From: Hyalangium gracile | GTDB lineage: Bacteria > Myxococcota > Myxococcia > Myxococcales > Myxococcaceae | Reading direction: 5' to 3' | Assembly (NCBI RefSeq): GCF_020103725.1 | Contig: NZ_JAHXBG010000003.1 | Span: 124,001 to 188,000, forward strand | Length of the DNA: 64,000 bases | Part shown: piece after piece, positions 9,269 to 17,050 of the stretch | How the letters are laid out: each line of letters opens with the position of its first letter | Position numbering within the stretch: the first letter of the stretch is position 1 | Translations under genes and position numbers: made by a program | Notes under the pieces: generated by a model | What the model was told of the DNA's origin: nothing | The model's database searches: none | The model's input: the letters and a program-made list of their open reading frames with translations, nothing else

Positions 9269-10462
9269 ATGACTTCCTGGATGAGACATCTCCGTGCGCT
9301 CCTGCCGCTGCTCGTCCTGAGCGCGGCGGTAGCCCGAGCGGACGAGGCCATCTCGCCCAAGGTGGGGGACTCCAAGAACCTGCCGGTGGGCTGGTTCGTG
9401 ACGCAGAGCGCACCCAACCTGTACGAGGCGGGAGTGGACACGAAGTCGCCGTGCGAGGGCACGCGCAGCGCGTTCCTGCGCTCGCGCACGGACACGACGA
9501 CGGGCTACGGCACCTTCATGCAGGCGTTCGGCGCCCAGGACTTCCGGGGCAAGCGGCTGCGTTTCTCGGCCACCCTGCGCGTCAAGGACGTGGATGGCTG
9601 GGCGGGGCTGTGGATGCGGGTGGAAGGCTCTGATCCGAAGAACCCGCTGGGCTTCGACAACATGCAGTCCCGAGCGTTGGCGGGGACCACGGGGTGCAAG
9701 CGTTACGACGTGGTGCTGGACGTGCCATCGGAGTCCTCCGCGATCATGGCGGGGCTGCTGCTGAGCGGAACGGGCCAGGCGTGGCTGGACGGGGTGCGCT
9801 TCGAGGTGGTGGATCGCTCGGTGCCGGTGACGGATCTGCTGGCCGCGCGTCCGCCGGCGCCGAAGGGTGGCCCTCACGGACTGGAGGACGCCGCGGCGGT
9901 GGTTCCGACGCCCCGCGAGAAACAGCTCGCCACGGGCAAGGTGGGAGAGATCTGGTTCAACCTGGGCCGCGTGAACATGGACAAGAGCTACACGCGGGGA
10001 GCGGACGGCGTCTGGAGGAACATCCTCGATGAGGAGGTCACCGAGAACGGCAACGAGGTGCGTGGCGAGTTCGAACACCGACCGCTGGCCCTGACGGTGA
10101 AGCGAGCAGGGACGCGAATGCTGATCGAGGGCACCTGGGGCATCGATCCGGTGCGCATCCAGCTGGATCCGGATCGGCTCACCATGAAGTGGGGCATCTA
10201 CGAGCGCGACCTGCAGCGCGTCACGGACTACAAGGATGACCTCAACTGCTTCCGTTACGAGCGAGTCGAGGGCCTGCGGAAGACCGATCGGCTCGACGTG
10301 TGCGGAGCGGCGCTCAGCAGCGAACCACGGCCAACTCAGCTGGCCTTGGCCTTCCTGGGTAACGGCTTCCGCCGGGCGAAGCCACCGGGAGGACTACCGC
10401 CGCCGCTGCCTCCGATGACGCCCCGGGACGCGATGCGGGCGGGGACGAACATCTCTCAGTAG
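9269..10462 (+). CDS. Secreted protein with carbohydrate-binding-like beta-sandwich
   Basis: A 397-aa exported protein with a clear signal peptide (LRALLPLLVLSAAVARA). Residues about 25-190 resemble the galactose-binding-like sandwich seen in some bacterial regulators and hydrolases (GWFVTQSAPNLYEAGVD, then YGTFMQAFGAQDFRGKRLRF and GQAWLDGVRFEVV). The C-terminal half is a second beta-rich domain I do not recognise, ending in a Pro-rich tail. It begins 12 nt after the anti-sigma gene and is probably the third gene of that operon, perhaps a target of the sigma factor. It overlaps the opposing gene by 7 nt at the stop codons. Confidence 0.65.
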   Translation: MTSWMRHLRALLPLLVLSAAVARADEAISPKVGDSKNLPVGWFVTQSAPNLYEAGVDTKSPCEGTRSAFLRSRTDTTTGYGTFMQAFGAQDFRGKRLRFSATLRVKDVDGWAGLWMRVEGSDPKNPLGFDNMQSRALAGTTGCKRYDVVLDVPSESSAIMAGLLLSGTGQAWLDGVRFEVVDRSVPVTDLLAARPPAPKGGPHGLEDAAAVVPTPREKQLATGKVGEIWFNLGRVNMDKSYTRGADGVWRNILDEEVTENGNEVRGEFEHRPLALTVKRAGTRMLIEGTWGIDPVRIQLDPDRLTMKWGIYERDLQRVTDYKDDLNCFRYERVEGLRKTDRLDVCGAALSSEPRPTQLALAFLGNGFRRAKPPGGLPPPLPPMTPRDAMRAGTNISQ

Positions 10463-11634
10463 GAGAAGTCGCGCTCCAGGGTCTCGCCGCCCGCTTGAAC
10501 GGTGAGGTGAGCCGAGCGCGCGCCGCCGGCCTCGGCACCGAGCTCGAAGGAGATGCCCTCGGGGCCCTGGCTGGGCTTGAGCGAAGGCTTGCCGGGAGTG
10601 AGGAACACCGCGGCGGTGACGGAGCGACCGGAGAGCGGCTGCACCAGGAGCCTCACACGCTGGCGCTCACGAACGAGGAGCACACGGAAGTCGCGCCGCT
10701 CCTCCAGAACCTCACGCTGCTCGGGGTGACGAGCACCGGGCCGACGTGGCACGGGAGCTCGGGAGGTGCGTGCCGCGGAGGCGCCAGCGCCCTCGGCCTC
10801 CATCTCCAGGGCCTCGTCGATGGCGGAGTCTCCCTCTTCGAGCGCCAGGACGGCCTGGGCACAGTCCGAGCAGCTCGCGGTATGCGCATCCACGCGGGCA
10901 CGCTCGTCGGCGGACATGGTTCCGAGATCGAAGCTCCAGAGCTCCTCGGTGGTCAGGTGCCGGCGCGGCGGCTGATCGACGACCGCGGTGTCCGCGAGAT
11001 CCGCGCGACATTCGGCACAGCTCTGAAGGTGGGGAGAGAGGGACCGGGGCTGCTGCGTCCAGGTGGCCACCAGGTCATCACAATCGGCCCGGGCTGAGAA
11101 CCACCAGGCCTGCACTCGCTCGTTGGGATCGAGCATGTCGCGCTCTTCTCTGCGGTGCGGGTTCAAGGGGATGAACCAGCGGGCCCTCGCGCGGAGCGCG
11201 GCATCCATCTTCCCGAGAGCTTGGAGAAACTCGGTCCTGCGTTGCGCCGCCATTCCCTCGAGAGGTCCATGGAGCGCTTCCCACTGTCCGAGGGCGCGGG
11301 CCGCGGAGGCGGCGCGATCTCGAGCGCTCAATCCCTCCATGGCCGAACTGCGCCACAACTCGGACTCCTCCCCCCCCTCCCCTAGCGCGACTTCCACTGC
11401 TTCTTCGGCGGCCTTGAGGAGCGTGGCCCTCAGCTCCGCGGGTTTGAGGCTCTGGAGCCATGTCTCGATCTGAGGTCGAGTCAACGAGCGCAGTGCTGGC
11501 TCTACCCCTTCGGTTCCGACGCGAGAGCTCCGACGGAGGAGAGCTCCAGCCGCTTCGAGCGTACCTCCAACGGAGGAGGAGGAACCTGCGAGCTGATGCT
11601 GCCGGGACTGATAACGGGAGAGTGCGTCGCTCAT
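10456..11634 (-). CDS. Probable anti-sigma or sigma-partner protein with two zinc-finger-like motifs
   Basis: A 392-aa protein 37 nt downstream of a sigma factor gene on the same strand. The N-terminal 150 residues are helical with no motif I recognise. Two HxxxCxxC motifs follow (HLQSCAEC and HTASCSDC), the pattern of the anti-sigma zinc-binding fold, then an Ala/Arg-rich linker and a beta-rich C-terminus with no membrane helix. A duplicated zinc finger in a soluble protein is unusual for an anti-sigma factor. The regulatory role is inferred from the motif and the neighbour. Confidence 0.65.
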   Translation of the reverse strand: MSDALSRYQSRQHQLAGSSSSVGGTLEAAGALLRRSSRVGTEGVEPALRSLTRPQIETWLQSLKPAELRATLLKAAEEAVEVALGEGGEESELWRSSAMEGLSARDRAASAARALGQWEALHGPLEGMAAQRRTEFLQALGKMDAALRARARWFIPLNPHRREERDMLDPNERVQAWWFSARADCDDLVATWTQQPRSLSPHLQSCAECRADLADTAVVDQPPRRHLTTEELWSFDLGTMSADERARVDAHTASCSDCAQAVLALEEGDSAIDEALEMEAEGAGASAARTSRAPVPRRPGARHPEQREVLEERRDFRVLLVRERQRVRLLVQPLSGRSVTAAVFLTPGKPSLKPSQGPEGISFELGAEAGGARSAHLTVQAGGETLERDFSY

Positions 11635-11671
11635 CGAGAACCTCGCCAGAAACGGGGGGAAATTCGAGGGC

Positions 11672-12340
11672 TCACTCCACCTCCTCGGCTGCTACCTGCT
11701 TCAACTCGAGCAGGTACAGCCTGAGGTAGGCCTGCGCGCGACTGACGCGCTTGTAGGAGTTCACCACGGTTATCTGCAGGAGACGGGCGCATTCCTCGTG
11801 ATCCTCCACGTCCTGGTGGTGGTACAGCTCCCACGCTCCAGCCTCCTTGGGGTGCTCCTTCTGGAGCCGGGCGAATGCAGCCCAGTAAAGCTCTTGAGCC
11901 TCCGTGCGCTCGGTGGTGCGACGAGCCGTCTCCACGGCGCGAGCCACCTCGGAAGGAGGCTCCTCCATGACGTCATCGGGGTCGCTGGGCGCAGGGGCCA
12001 GGTCCTCGCGCTGCCGCCGGTAGAAGTCGATGGCGACGTGCTTGACGATGCGCAGGAAGAACGTCTTGGGGGAAGCGGCCTTTCCGGGCATGTGCTCGGA
12101 GACGCCGCGGAACTGCTCCAGGCCTCGGTCGATGAACTTCCCCACCGCGTCCTGGAAGAGCTCGTCCGCATCCGCGGGCGAGCCACGGCCATAGCTGGCC
12201 TGGATCTTGCCGATGACGTATTTGGCTGGGCGGCTCCAGCGCTGAACGAGCGTACCGAGGGGGTTGCTGAAGGGCTCGCCAGCGGAGCGGCGCCGGGCCA
12301 CTTCCGCGAACAATTCGTCATCCGTGAGCTGGTCGTACAC
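11672..12340 (-). CDS. Sigma-70 family RNA polymerase sigma factor
   Basis: A 222-aa ECF-like sigma factor. Region 2 spans about residues 30-115 (DADELFQDAVGKFIDRGLEQF and TFFLRIVKHVAIDFYRRQR, the promoter melting and -10 recognition helices). An acidic linker leads to a region 4-like helix-turn-helix (DVEDHEECARLLQITVVNSYKRVSRA). It is the first gene of a leftward pair with the zinc-finger protein that follows. Together with the rightward sigma operon at 8.1 kb, the two units face each other. Confidence 0.85.
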   Translation of the reverse strand: MYDQLTDDELFAEVARRRSAGEPFSNPLGTLVQRWSRPAKYVIGKIQASYGRGSPADADELFQDAVGKFIDRGLEQFRGVSEHMPGKAASPKTFFLRIVKHVAIDFYRRQREDLAPAPSDPDDVMEEPPSEVARAVETARRTTERTEAQELYWAAFARLQKEHPKEAGAWELYHHQDVEDHEECARLLQITVVNSYKRVSRAQAYLRLYLLELKQVAAEEVE

Positions 12341-12643
12341 CGGAGGAACCTGGTTGCGCCGAGGGGTTCAAGGCTTACCCACCTGAAGGGGTGGGCTCGC
12401 ATCCACGGCTCGGCAAGGTACCACGATGGCATCCGCAGGCATCCTCCGATGACGCGCTCCCCCATCACCTCTGAACGGACAGGTAGGGGTGCGTCGGAAG
12501 GAGGGACGGGCCAATTCAGGCTTCCTGACAGAATCCGGGAGGCACCTCCAAGGTGTGCCTGGCAGCCTGCTCTGGGGAAAAGCGGGCGGAAAACCCGACG
12601 TCAGGAATGGGGTGAGGGGGCGTCCCTGCCGCCAACGATTTTC
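12341..12643. other. Intergenic stretch before the Y RNA
   Basis: About 300 bases with no convincing gene. It holds the upstream region of the leftward sigma factor gene and, at its right end, GC-rich sequence leading into the first Y RNA. A short stretch at 12612-12617 (GTGAGG) could pair with 12767-12772 and extend the Y RNA stem outward. No other element was recognised. Confidence 0.4.
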
Positions 12644-12759
12644 GAGTGCCTGGCCGAAGAGGCCTTACAAGCAAGGTGGTTCGACTCCACCCACCCGCTC
12701 TCCTCCAATGCGGGTGCCGTCGGGCGGTCCCGACACTGAACCGTAAATTCAGCGCATTC
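12644..12759 (+). ncRNA. Candidate bacterial Y RNA 1 with permuted tRNA-like module
   Basis: Hand folding gives the Y RNA plan. The two ends pair (GAGTGC with GCATTC, then CTG with CAG, then TTAC with GTAA). The inner part is a circularly permuted tRNA module: T-arm GGTGG/CCACC with loop TTCGACT (12675-12691), then a closed acceptor-like hairpin CACCCGC/GCGGGTG (12692-12716), then a D-arm GTCG/CGAC whose loop contains GG (12719-12734). The 5' arm holds a small GGCC hairpin and the string AGGCCTTACAAGCAA, nearly repeated in the second Y RNA. Bacterial YrlA-type Y RNAs are known to sit beside Ro (Rsr) genes, as here. The exact ends are uncertain. Confidence 0.7.
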
Positions 12760-12803
12760 ATGGCTTCCTCACTCGGGCGCTCATACCTTTGAGGTGTTGT
12801 CCC

Positions 12804-13511
12804 ATGTCTCCCCGCACCATCGTCATTGGCGACCTCCATGGCTGTTACGACGAGGCCATCGAGCTGCTCGACAAGGTGGGCGCCACCTCCAGCGACCGCG
12901 TCATCTTCGCGGGCGACCTCGTCGACCGAGGCCCCAAGCGCCGCGAGTGCGTGGAGCTGGCCATGCGCTACGAAGCCATCCAGGGGAATCACGAGGAGAA
13001 GCACCTTCAGCAGCGCCGCCGCCCGGACGACCGCCTGTCGCCGGACCACCTGGAAACGCGTCGGGTTCTCGATCCGGAGCACCTGGACTACTTCTCCCGG
13101 CTGCCGCTCTACATCCGCCTGCCCGAGCACAACGCCATCGTGGTGCATGCCGGCGTGATGCCCGGAAAGCCCATCCAGGGCCAGGACCCGTACCACCTGC
13201 TTCACGCCCAGTGCATCCATCCACCGGAGACCAAGAGCTTCTGGCCCTCCAAGGCGCCAGCGACACACCGGTTCTGGACGCACTACTGGAAGGGCCCCGA
13301 GCGGGTGATCTTCGGCCACACGGTCTTCGACAAGCCGCTCGTCACCGAGCACGCGGTCGGCATCGACACGGGCTGTGTGTACGGCCGCTCACTGACGGCG
13401 GTGGTGCTCCCATCCTGGGAGCTCGTCTCGGTACCCGCGCGGCAGTCGTACCGGGGTGGCAAGGACGTGGCACTGTTCCCGATCCACGGGGACGTCTCCG
13501 TCTTCTCCTGA
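12804..13511 (+). CDS. PPP-family metallophosphoesterase between the Y RNAs
   Basis: A 235-aa calcineurin-like phosphatase with all metal and active-site motifs: GDLHG (about 7-11), GDLVDRG (about 36-42), GNHE, the HAGV histidine and FGHT. The family includes bacterial PrpA/PrpE-type protein and dinucleotide phosphatases, so the substrate may be a phosphoprotein or a nucleotide or RNA end. The ATG at 12804 puts the GDLHG motif at the usual distance; a TTG 15 nt upstream is less likely. It is flanked by Y RNA 1 upstream and Y RNA 2 downstream, followed by the Ro gene, which makes a role in that locus plausible but unproven. Confidence 0.9.
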   Translation: MSPRTIVIGDLHGCYDEAIELLDKVGATSSDRVIFAGDLVDRGPKRRECVELAMRYEAIQGNHEEKHLQQRRRPDDRLSPDHLETRRVLDPEHLDYFSRLPLYIRLPEHNAIVVHAGVMPGKPIQGQDPYHLLHAQCIHPPETKSFWPSKAPATHRFWTHYWKGPERVIFGHTVFDKPLVTEHAVGIDTGCVYGRSLTAVVLPSWELVSVPARQSYRGGKDVALFPIHGDVSVFS

Positions 13512-13532
13512 GCCGTACTCTTCATCGATCTC

Positions 13533-13669
13533 GCGCCCGTCCGGCGAGGCCCTACAAGCAATGCAGAGGTCGCGGGTTCAACTCCCGCCGGGGCCACTCC
13601 ATGGCCCCGTAGCTCAGCCAGGTAGAGCACTGCCCTTCTCAGGGTCTCGAGGCTTCGCCACTCGGGCGC
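13533..13669 (+). ncRNA. Candidate bacterial Y RNA 2 (YrlA-like) with a near-canonical permuted tRNA module
   Basis: The ends form a broken helix: GCGCCCG/CGGGCGC, GGCGA/TCGCC, GGCCCT/AGGGTC, then an internal loop and GCAG/CTGC. This closes a tRNA module in permuted order: T-arm GCGGG/CCCGC with loop TTCAACT (13572-13588), acceptor hairpin CGGGGCCA/TGGCCCCG with a 5-nt loop (13589-13609), TA, and D-arm GCTC/GAGC with loop AGCCAGGTA (13612-13628). Read separately the pieces look like two tRNA halves in the wrong order; as one RNA they fit the known YrlA design, with the Ro-binding stem in place of the anticodon arm. It ends 102 nt before the Ro gene. Confidence 0.85.
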
Positions 13670-13771
13670 ACCTTTCCCTTTCACCTCTTCACCTCACTTC
13701 AACCCGAGGCGGGTACTGCTCGCAGCGCCCGCTCCATCTGTCTCACCCGCAGCACGATCCCGGAGGGGACC

Positions 13772-15535
13772 ATGACGACGCAGCAGAACACCCCGATGAT
13801 TCCGGAGGCGCAGCGCGGGCCCGCCGAGCGACTGCTCGAGCTCGTGCTCAACGGCTCCGCGCACCTGTGGCACAACCGGCCCGGCCTGGATGTCAACGGC
13901 ACCTGGCAGCCGGCGCCCCGCGGCAAGGCGGTGGTCTCGCCTCAGGCGAAGCGGGTGAGCCCGGGACTCTTCGTGCCGGCGGCGGTGAAGCTGTACCGGC
14001 AGATCCTGGACATCTACAAGCTCAACACGGACCTGATGGCGCACTTCGCGTCCTACGCGCTCACGCAGACGGACTGGCGTGACCTGAAGGTGGCCACCTG
14101 CGCGCTGATGCTGGTGCAGGGGCACGCGGGCCAGCCCGTGCGCGAGAACGACGGCAGCGTCGCCTTCTACGACGACGACCACCGGGCCATCGGTGAGGCG
14201 ATGATCCTCCACTACGAGCGCAAGTCCACGCGCATGCTGACGCCCAAGGCGGTGCTGCGGGTGGCCGAGCTGCTCGAGACGCCGGAGATCGCACGCCTCA
14301 ACCGGGAGGCCGGGTTCGGTGACCCGGGCTCGAAGCGGCCTCCGATGGGTCGGTGGAAGCGCGTGGCGCACAAGTGGCTCCAGGCGCGGGAGAAGAACCT
14401 GCCCATGCTCGAGGGTCTGGTGAAGGCCGGCTACAAGGAGACGCTGAAGAGGCTCGCCCGCAAGGCCGGCTACAAGCCGGAGTCGCAGGCGTTCTTCGAG
14501 GTGCTCGGCTGGAAGCAGAAGCAGTCCGCGGGGGGCCACCGAGCGGTGGGCCTCGAGGGGCTGCAGCTGATCAAGCGCGAGCGCTTCGACGGCCTCTCCG
14601 AGGCGGAGATCTGCGAGTGGATCGAGACCGATCGCCTCTCCTACAAGGAGGTGGTGGGTCGGCTGCCGAAGGACGTGGGGCTCACGCCGGCCATCATGGT
14701 GGCGCTGCTGCCGTCGCTGTCCGACCGTGACTTGCGGATGATGACGCCGACGCTGGAGGAGCTGGGCCTGCTGTCGGAGCCGACCATCCGGGCGCGCTGG
14801 GAGAAGGCCGTGCAGTCGGCGACCGACCAGCGGGCACTGCACATCGTGAAGAACGTGCGGAGCAAGGAGCTGCGCGAGAAGCTCGAGGAGGCGAGCGACA
14901 ACGCGGCTCGGCAGGCCGTGGCGGAGGCAACCGCGGAGGCGGACGTGAGGGTGATGTTCCTCATCGACAAGTCCGGCTCCATGGAGGGCGCCATCGAGCA
15001 GTCCAAGGAGGCGCTGGCGCGCATCCTCGCGGGCTTCCCGATGGACAAGCTGCACATCGCGTCGTTCGACACGGTGGGCACGGTGCTCAAGCCGAAGGCG
15101 TCCAGCCGCATGGCGGTGCAGCACATGCTGCAGGGCATCAAGGCGTCGGGCGGTACGACGCACGCTGCCGCGGTGCACGCGTTGCACCGGGACGGCGTGA
15201 AGGTGCCGGCGGAGGCGAAGCTCATCGTCATCGTGGTGGGTGACGAGGCGGGCGAGGCGGGTGACCAGTTCGCCCGCGTCTTCCGCGACTGCGGCTACAC
15301 GCCGGCGGCGATGGCGCTGTTGGTGAGCGTGGCGAGCACGCGGGGCAACACCGTGCGGACGTGCGCGGGGCAGCTCCGGGTGCCGTTCAGCGAGGTGTCG
15401 GTGGATCAGTTCGCGGACCCGTACCAGGTCCCGCGGGTGCTCAAGGCGCTGATGGACGCGCCGACGGCTCCTGGCGCCAGCCAGTCCGGCTGGGTCGAGC
15501 GGGTGATGCGGACGCCGCTGCTGAAGGTGGCTTGA
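13772..15535 (+). CDS. rsr: Ro60-like TROVE/VWA protein (Rsr)
   Basis: A 587-aa ring-shaped RNA-binding protein orthologous in layout to Ro60 and bacterial Rsr. Residues about 30-370 are the helical TROVE repeats that bind Y RNA and the 3' ends of misfolded RNAs. A VWA domain follows with a complete MIDAS motif (D399, S401, S403 in DKSGSM, then GGTTHAAA and VGDEAGEAGD). In other bacteria Rsr works with a Y RNA and exoribonucleases in RNA quality control, stress survival and rRNA maturation. The two tRNA-like Y RNAs upstream strongly support this assignment. A strong terminator follows 10 nt after the stop. Confidence 0.92.
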   Translation: MTTQQNTPMIPEAQRGPAERLLELVLNGSAHLWHNRPGLDVNGTWQPAPRGKAVVSPQAKRVSPGLFVPAAVKLYRQILDIYKLNTDLMAHFASYALTQTDWRDLKVATCALMLVQGHAGQPVRENDGSVAFYDDDHRAIGEAMILHYERKSTRMLTPKAVLRVAELLETPEIARLNREAGFGDPGSKRPPMGRWKRVAHKWLQAREKNLPMLEGLVKAGYKETLKRLARKAGYKPESQAFFEVLGWKQKQSAGGHRAVGLEGLQLIKRERFDGLSEAEICEWIETDRLSYKEVVGRLPKDVGLTPAIMVALLPSLSDRDLRMMTPTLEELGLLSEPTIRARWEKAVQSATDQRALHIVKNVRSKELREKLEEASDNAARQAVAEATAEADVRVMFLIDKSGSMEGAIEQSKEALARILAGFPMDKLHIASFDTVGTVLKPKASSRMAVQHMLQGIKASGGTTHAAAVHALHRDGVKVPAEAKLIVIVVGDEAGEAGDQFARVFRDCGYTPAAMALLVSVASTRGNTVRTCAGQLRVPFSEVSVDQFADPYQVPRVLKALMDAPTAPGASQSGWVERVMRTPLLKVA

Positions 15536-15544
15536 GCCACAAAG

Positions 15545-15580
15545 GCGCCACCATTCCAGGGAAACCTGGAGTGGTGGCGC
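15545..15580 (+). terminator. Terminator of the Ro gene
   Basis: A 16-bp near-perfect stem (GCGCCACCATTCCAGG and its complement, one wobble) capped by GAAA and followed by the T-rich TCTTCATTTCT. Confidence 0.85.
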
Positions 15581-15605
15581 TCTTCATTTCTGGAGTCTCT
15601 TGGCG

Positions 15606-15743
15606 GTCGGCCCCTGCCCTGCACGACCGGCCGCAAGAGGTCGCGCGGATCGGCGGGAAGCTGCTCCATGACCTGCTCGACTTCCCCTTCGCTGATCTGC
15701 TCCCGGATGGCGTCGAGCACGGCGTGAGGGTGAACTTGGGTCA
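15606..15743 (-). pseudogene. DUF2267-like fragment
   Basis: The minus strand here reads VLDAIREQISEGEVEQVMEQ followed by LPADPRDLLRP, which resembles the end of a DUF2267 helical repeat (an Ile/Leu helix with E-G-E-x-x-Q-V followed by LP-x-x-x-R-x-L). It has no start of its own and abuts the end of the endonuclease V gene, so it looks like a relic. The match is from memory of the family pattern only. Confidence 0.35.
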
Positions 15744-16454
15744 AGACAGGGCTGCCGCTGTGGAGAGCGGAGGTCCATGAGACTCTCTGCGCAGAGCATT
15801 GACGAGGCGATGGGCACGACGGGTCGTCTCCGGCTCGCGAAAGCGAGGACTCAAGCGCAGGACCCACTCCACGGCAGTTGGGAGGTCCATCAAGTGACCA
15901 GGGGAAACGTAGACCGGGCTGACGCCGCGTCGAGTCCTGACAGCCATACCGACCACCTCGCCTCGGTGCCGGATCTCGGCCGTCGCACCGCGCTCTTCCC
16001 CCAAGGGTCCATGAGTCCCCACCAGGAGCGACTTTGCGCACCCAATGGAGGGCACTCCAAAGAGCAGCCCGCCATGGCAGGCCAATCCCAGGCGGCGCGG
16101 ATGGGCAATCCCCTGCCCATCGAAGACGATCAGATCCGGCGCCTGCGCCAACTTCCTCCAGGCAGCGGCAAGCACCGGCAGTTCCCGAAAGGAGAGCAGC
16201 CCAGGCACATAAGGGAATCGGAGCGGGACGGCGGCTCCTTCCTGGGCTACGGGAGCGAGTGATTCCGCGTCGAGAACGACGAAGCCCCCAAAGCCCATGT
16301 CGTTCCCACGCTCCGTGGAGATGTCCGCGCCGGTGACCCGAGATACCCGCCATCCCGCCGGCGGACGGAGCACCAACCGCTCACGAAGAGAGTTCTGAAG
16401 AGCCACGGCTTCCTGGGGCGTGACATCCCAGCCATGCAGAGGTTTGAGTTCCAT
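15741..16454 (-). CDS. nfi: Endonuclease V (deoxyinosine/inosine 3' endonuclease)
   Basis: Cleaves the second phosphodiester 3' of inosine in DNA or RNA. The 237-aa protein has the family's motifs in order: GADIS with the first catalytic Asp, YVPGLLSFRE with the wedge Tyr and catalytic Glu, FDGQGIAHPRRLGLACHGG with the next Asp, IGCAKS and VSPGHLMDL. The ATG at 16454 was preferred to an upstream TTG because the family begins close to the helix LHGWDVTPQEA. It converges on the Ro gene. An inosine-specific nuclease beside an RNA quality-control locus is suggestive but may be coincidence. Confidence 0.93.
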   Translation of the reverse strand: MELKPLHGWDVTPQEAVALQNSLRERLVLRPPAGWRVSRVTGADISTERGNDMGFGGFVVLDAESLAPVAQEGAAVPLRFPYVPGLLSFRELPVLAAAWRKLAQAPDLIVFDGQGIAHPRRLGLACHGGLLFGVPSIGCAKSLLVGTHGPLGEERGATAEIRHRGEVVGMAVRTRRGVSPVYVSPGHLMDLPTAVEWVLRLSPRFREPETTRRAHRLVNALRRESHGPPLSTAAALS

Positions 16455-16580
16455 GCACCACCCATCTGCACCCAATCTATACCCATCAGGTCACGCATGG
16501 CATGACCTACCTGGTGCGTAGTGCATGGACGGTCGCTCAGATGCCAGGCACGAAACCGGGCAGTTCAGGAAGCGAAGACT

Positions 16581-16976
16581 TCAGTGCGGAGCCGAGAGAC
16601 GGTCCAGGATGAGCCCGAAGAAACTCCCGTCCCCGAGAAAGGCCCATCCGAGATGGGCATGGCAGGCACCGCAATGGGCGTACTCCCAGGCGTAGCCTGC
16701 AAACCAGGAGTCCTCGGAGGTAGGTGGGCCTGTCCGGATGCAGCCCTCTGCCTCGGCGAAGCATCCAAAGAGGAAGACGAAGCCGGAGGGGTTGACGCGG
16801 GTGTGGCTATGCCTTCCGTTGATGGTGGTGCGGTGACGCTCGCGGGTAATGACGTGACCACAGCGGGCGCAGCACAGCGGCGTCTCTGGAGACAAACTCT
16901 CAGGAGCGTCCGTGGGCCGTGCTGCTGGCTTTTGCTCCGGAGCAGCGTCCCCCTTGAGCCAGAGCGTCACCGGCAT
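16581..16976 (-). CDS. Stand-alone CULT (cereblon-type) domain protein
   Basis: A 131-aa protein made almost entirely of a CULT domain, the fold of the thalidomide-binding part of cereblon, also known from bacterial single-domain proteins. Two zinc pairs are visible (CARC and CGAC), with HSHTRVNPSGF between them. The three cage tryptophans fit SWFAGYAW (two) and HLGW (one), and the C-terminal FLGDGSFFGLILDRL completes the sheet. The natural ligand in bacteria is not established; the cage binds cyclic imide or uracil-like rings in tested members. The start at 16976 is tentative; an in-frame TTG at 17054 would add 26 residues. It lies downstream of the esterase gene on the same strand. Confidence 0.85.
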   Translation of the reverse strand: MPVTLWLKGDAAPEQKPAARPTDAPESLSPETPLCCARCGHVITRERHRTTINGRHSHTRVNPSGFVFLFGCFAEAEGCIRTGPPTSEDSWFAGYAWEYAHCGACHAHLGWAFLGDGSFFGLILDRLSAPH

Positions 16977-17050
16977 CAGAGGCTCGCACCAGCCAGCCTG
17001 CCAGGCGTGCGAGCCTCCGTCATGCCCTGCTTGTTCGATACCGCGCCAGC

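Noticed and set aside
13563..13645. Split or permuted tRNA-Arg-like gene
   Set aside because: The halves are in the wrong order, the anticodon loop is missing, and the surrounding ends pair into a Y RNA stem beside a Ro gene. A Y RNA explains all of it better.
15777..16262. A plus-strand frame over endonuclease V
   Set aside because: The minus-strand protein has all catalytic motifs of endonuclease V and the plus frame has none.
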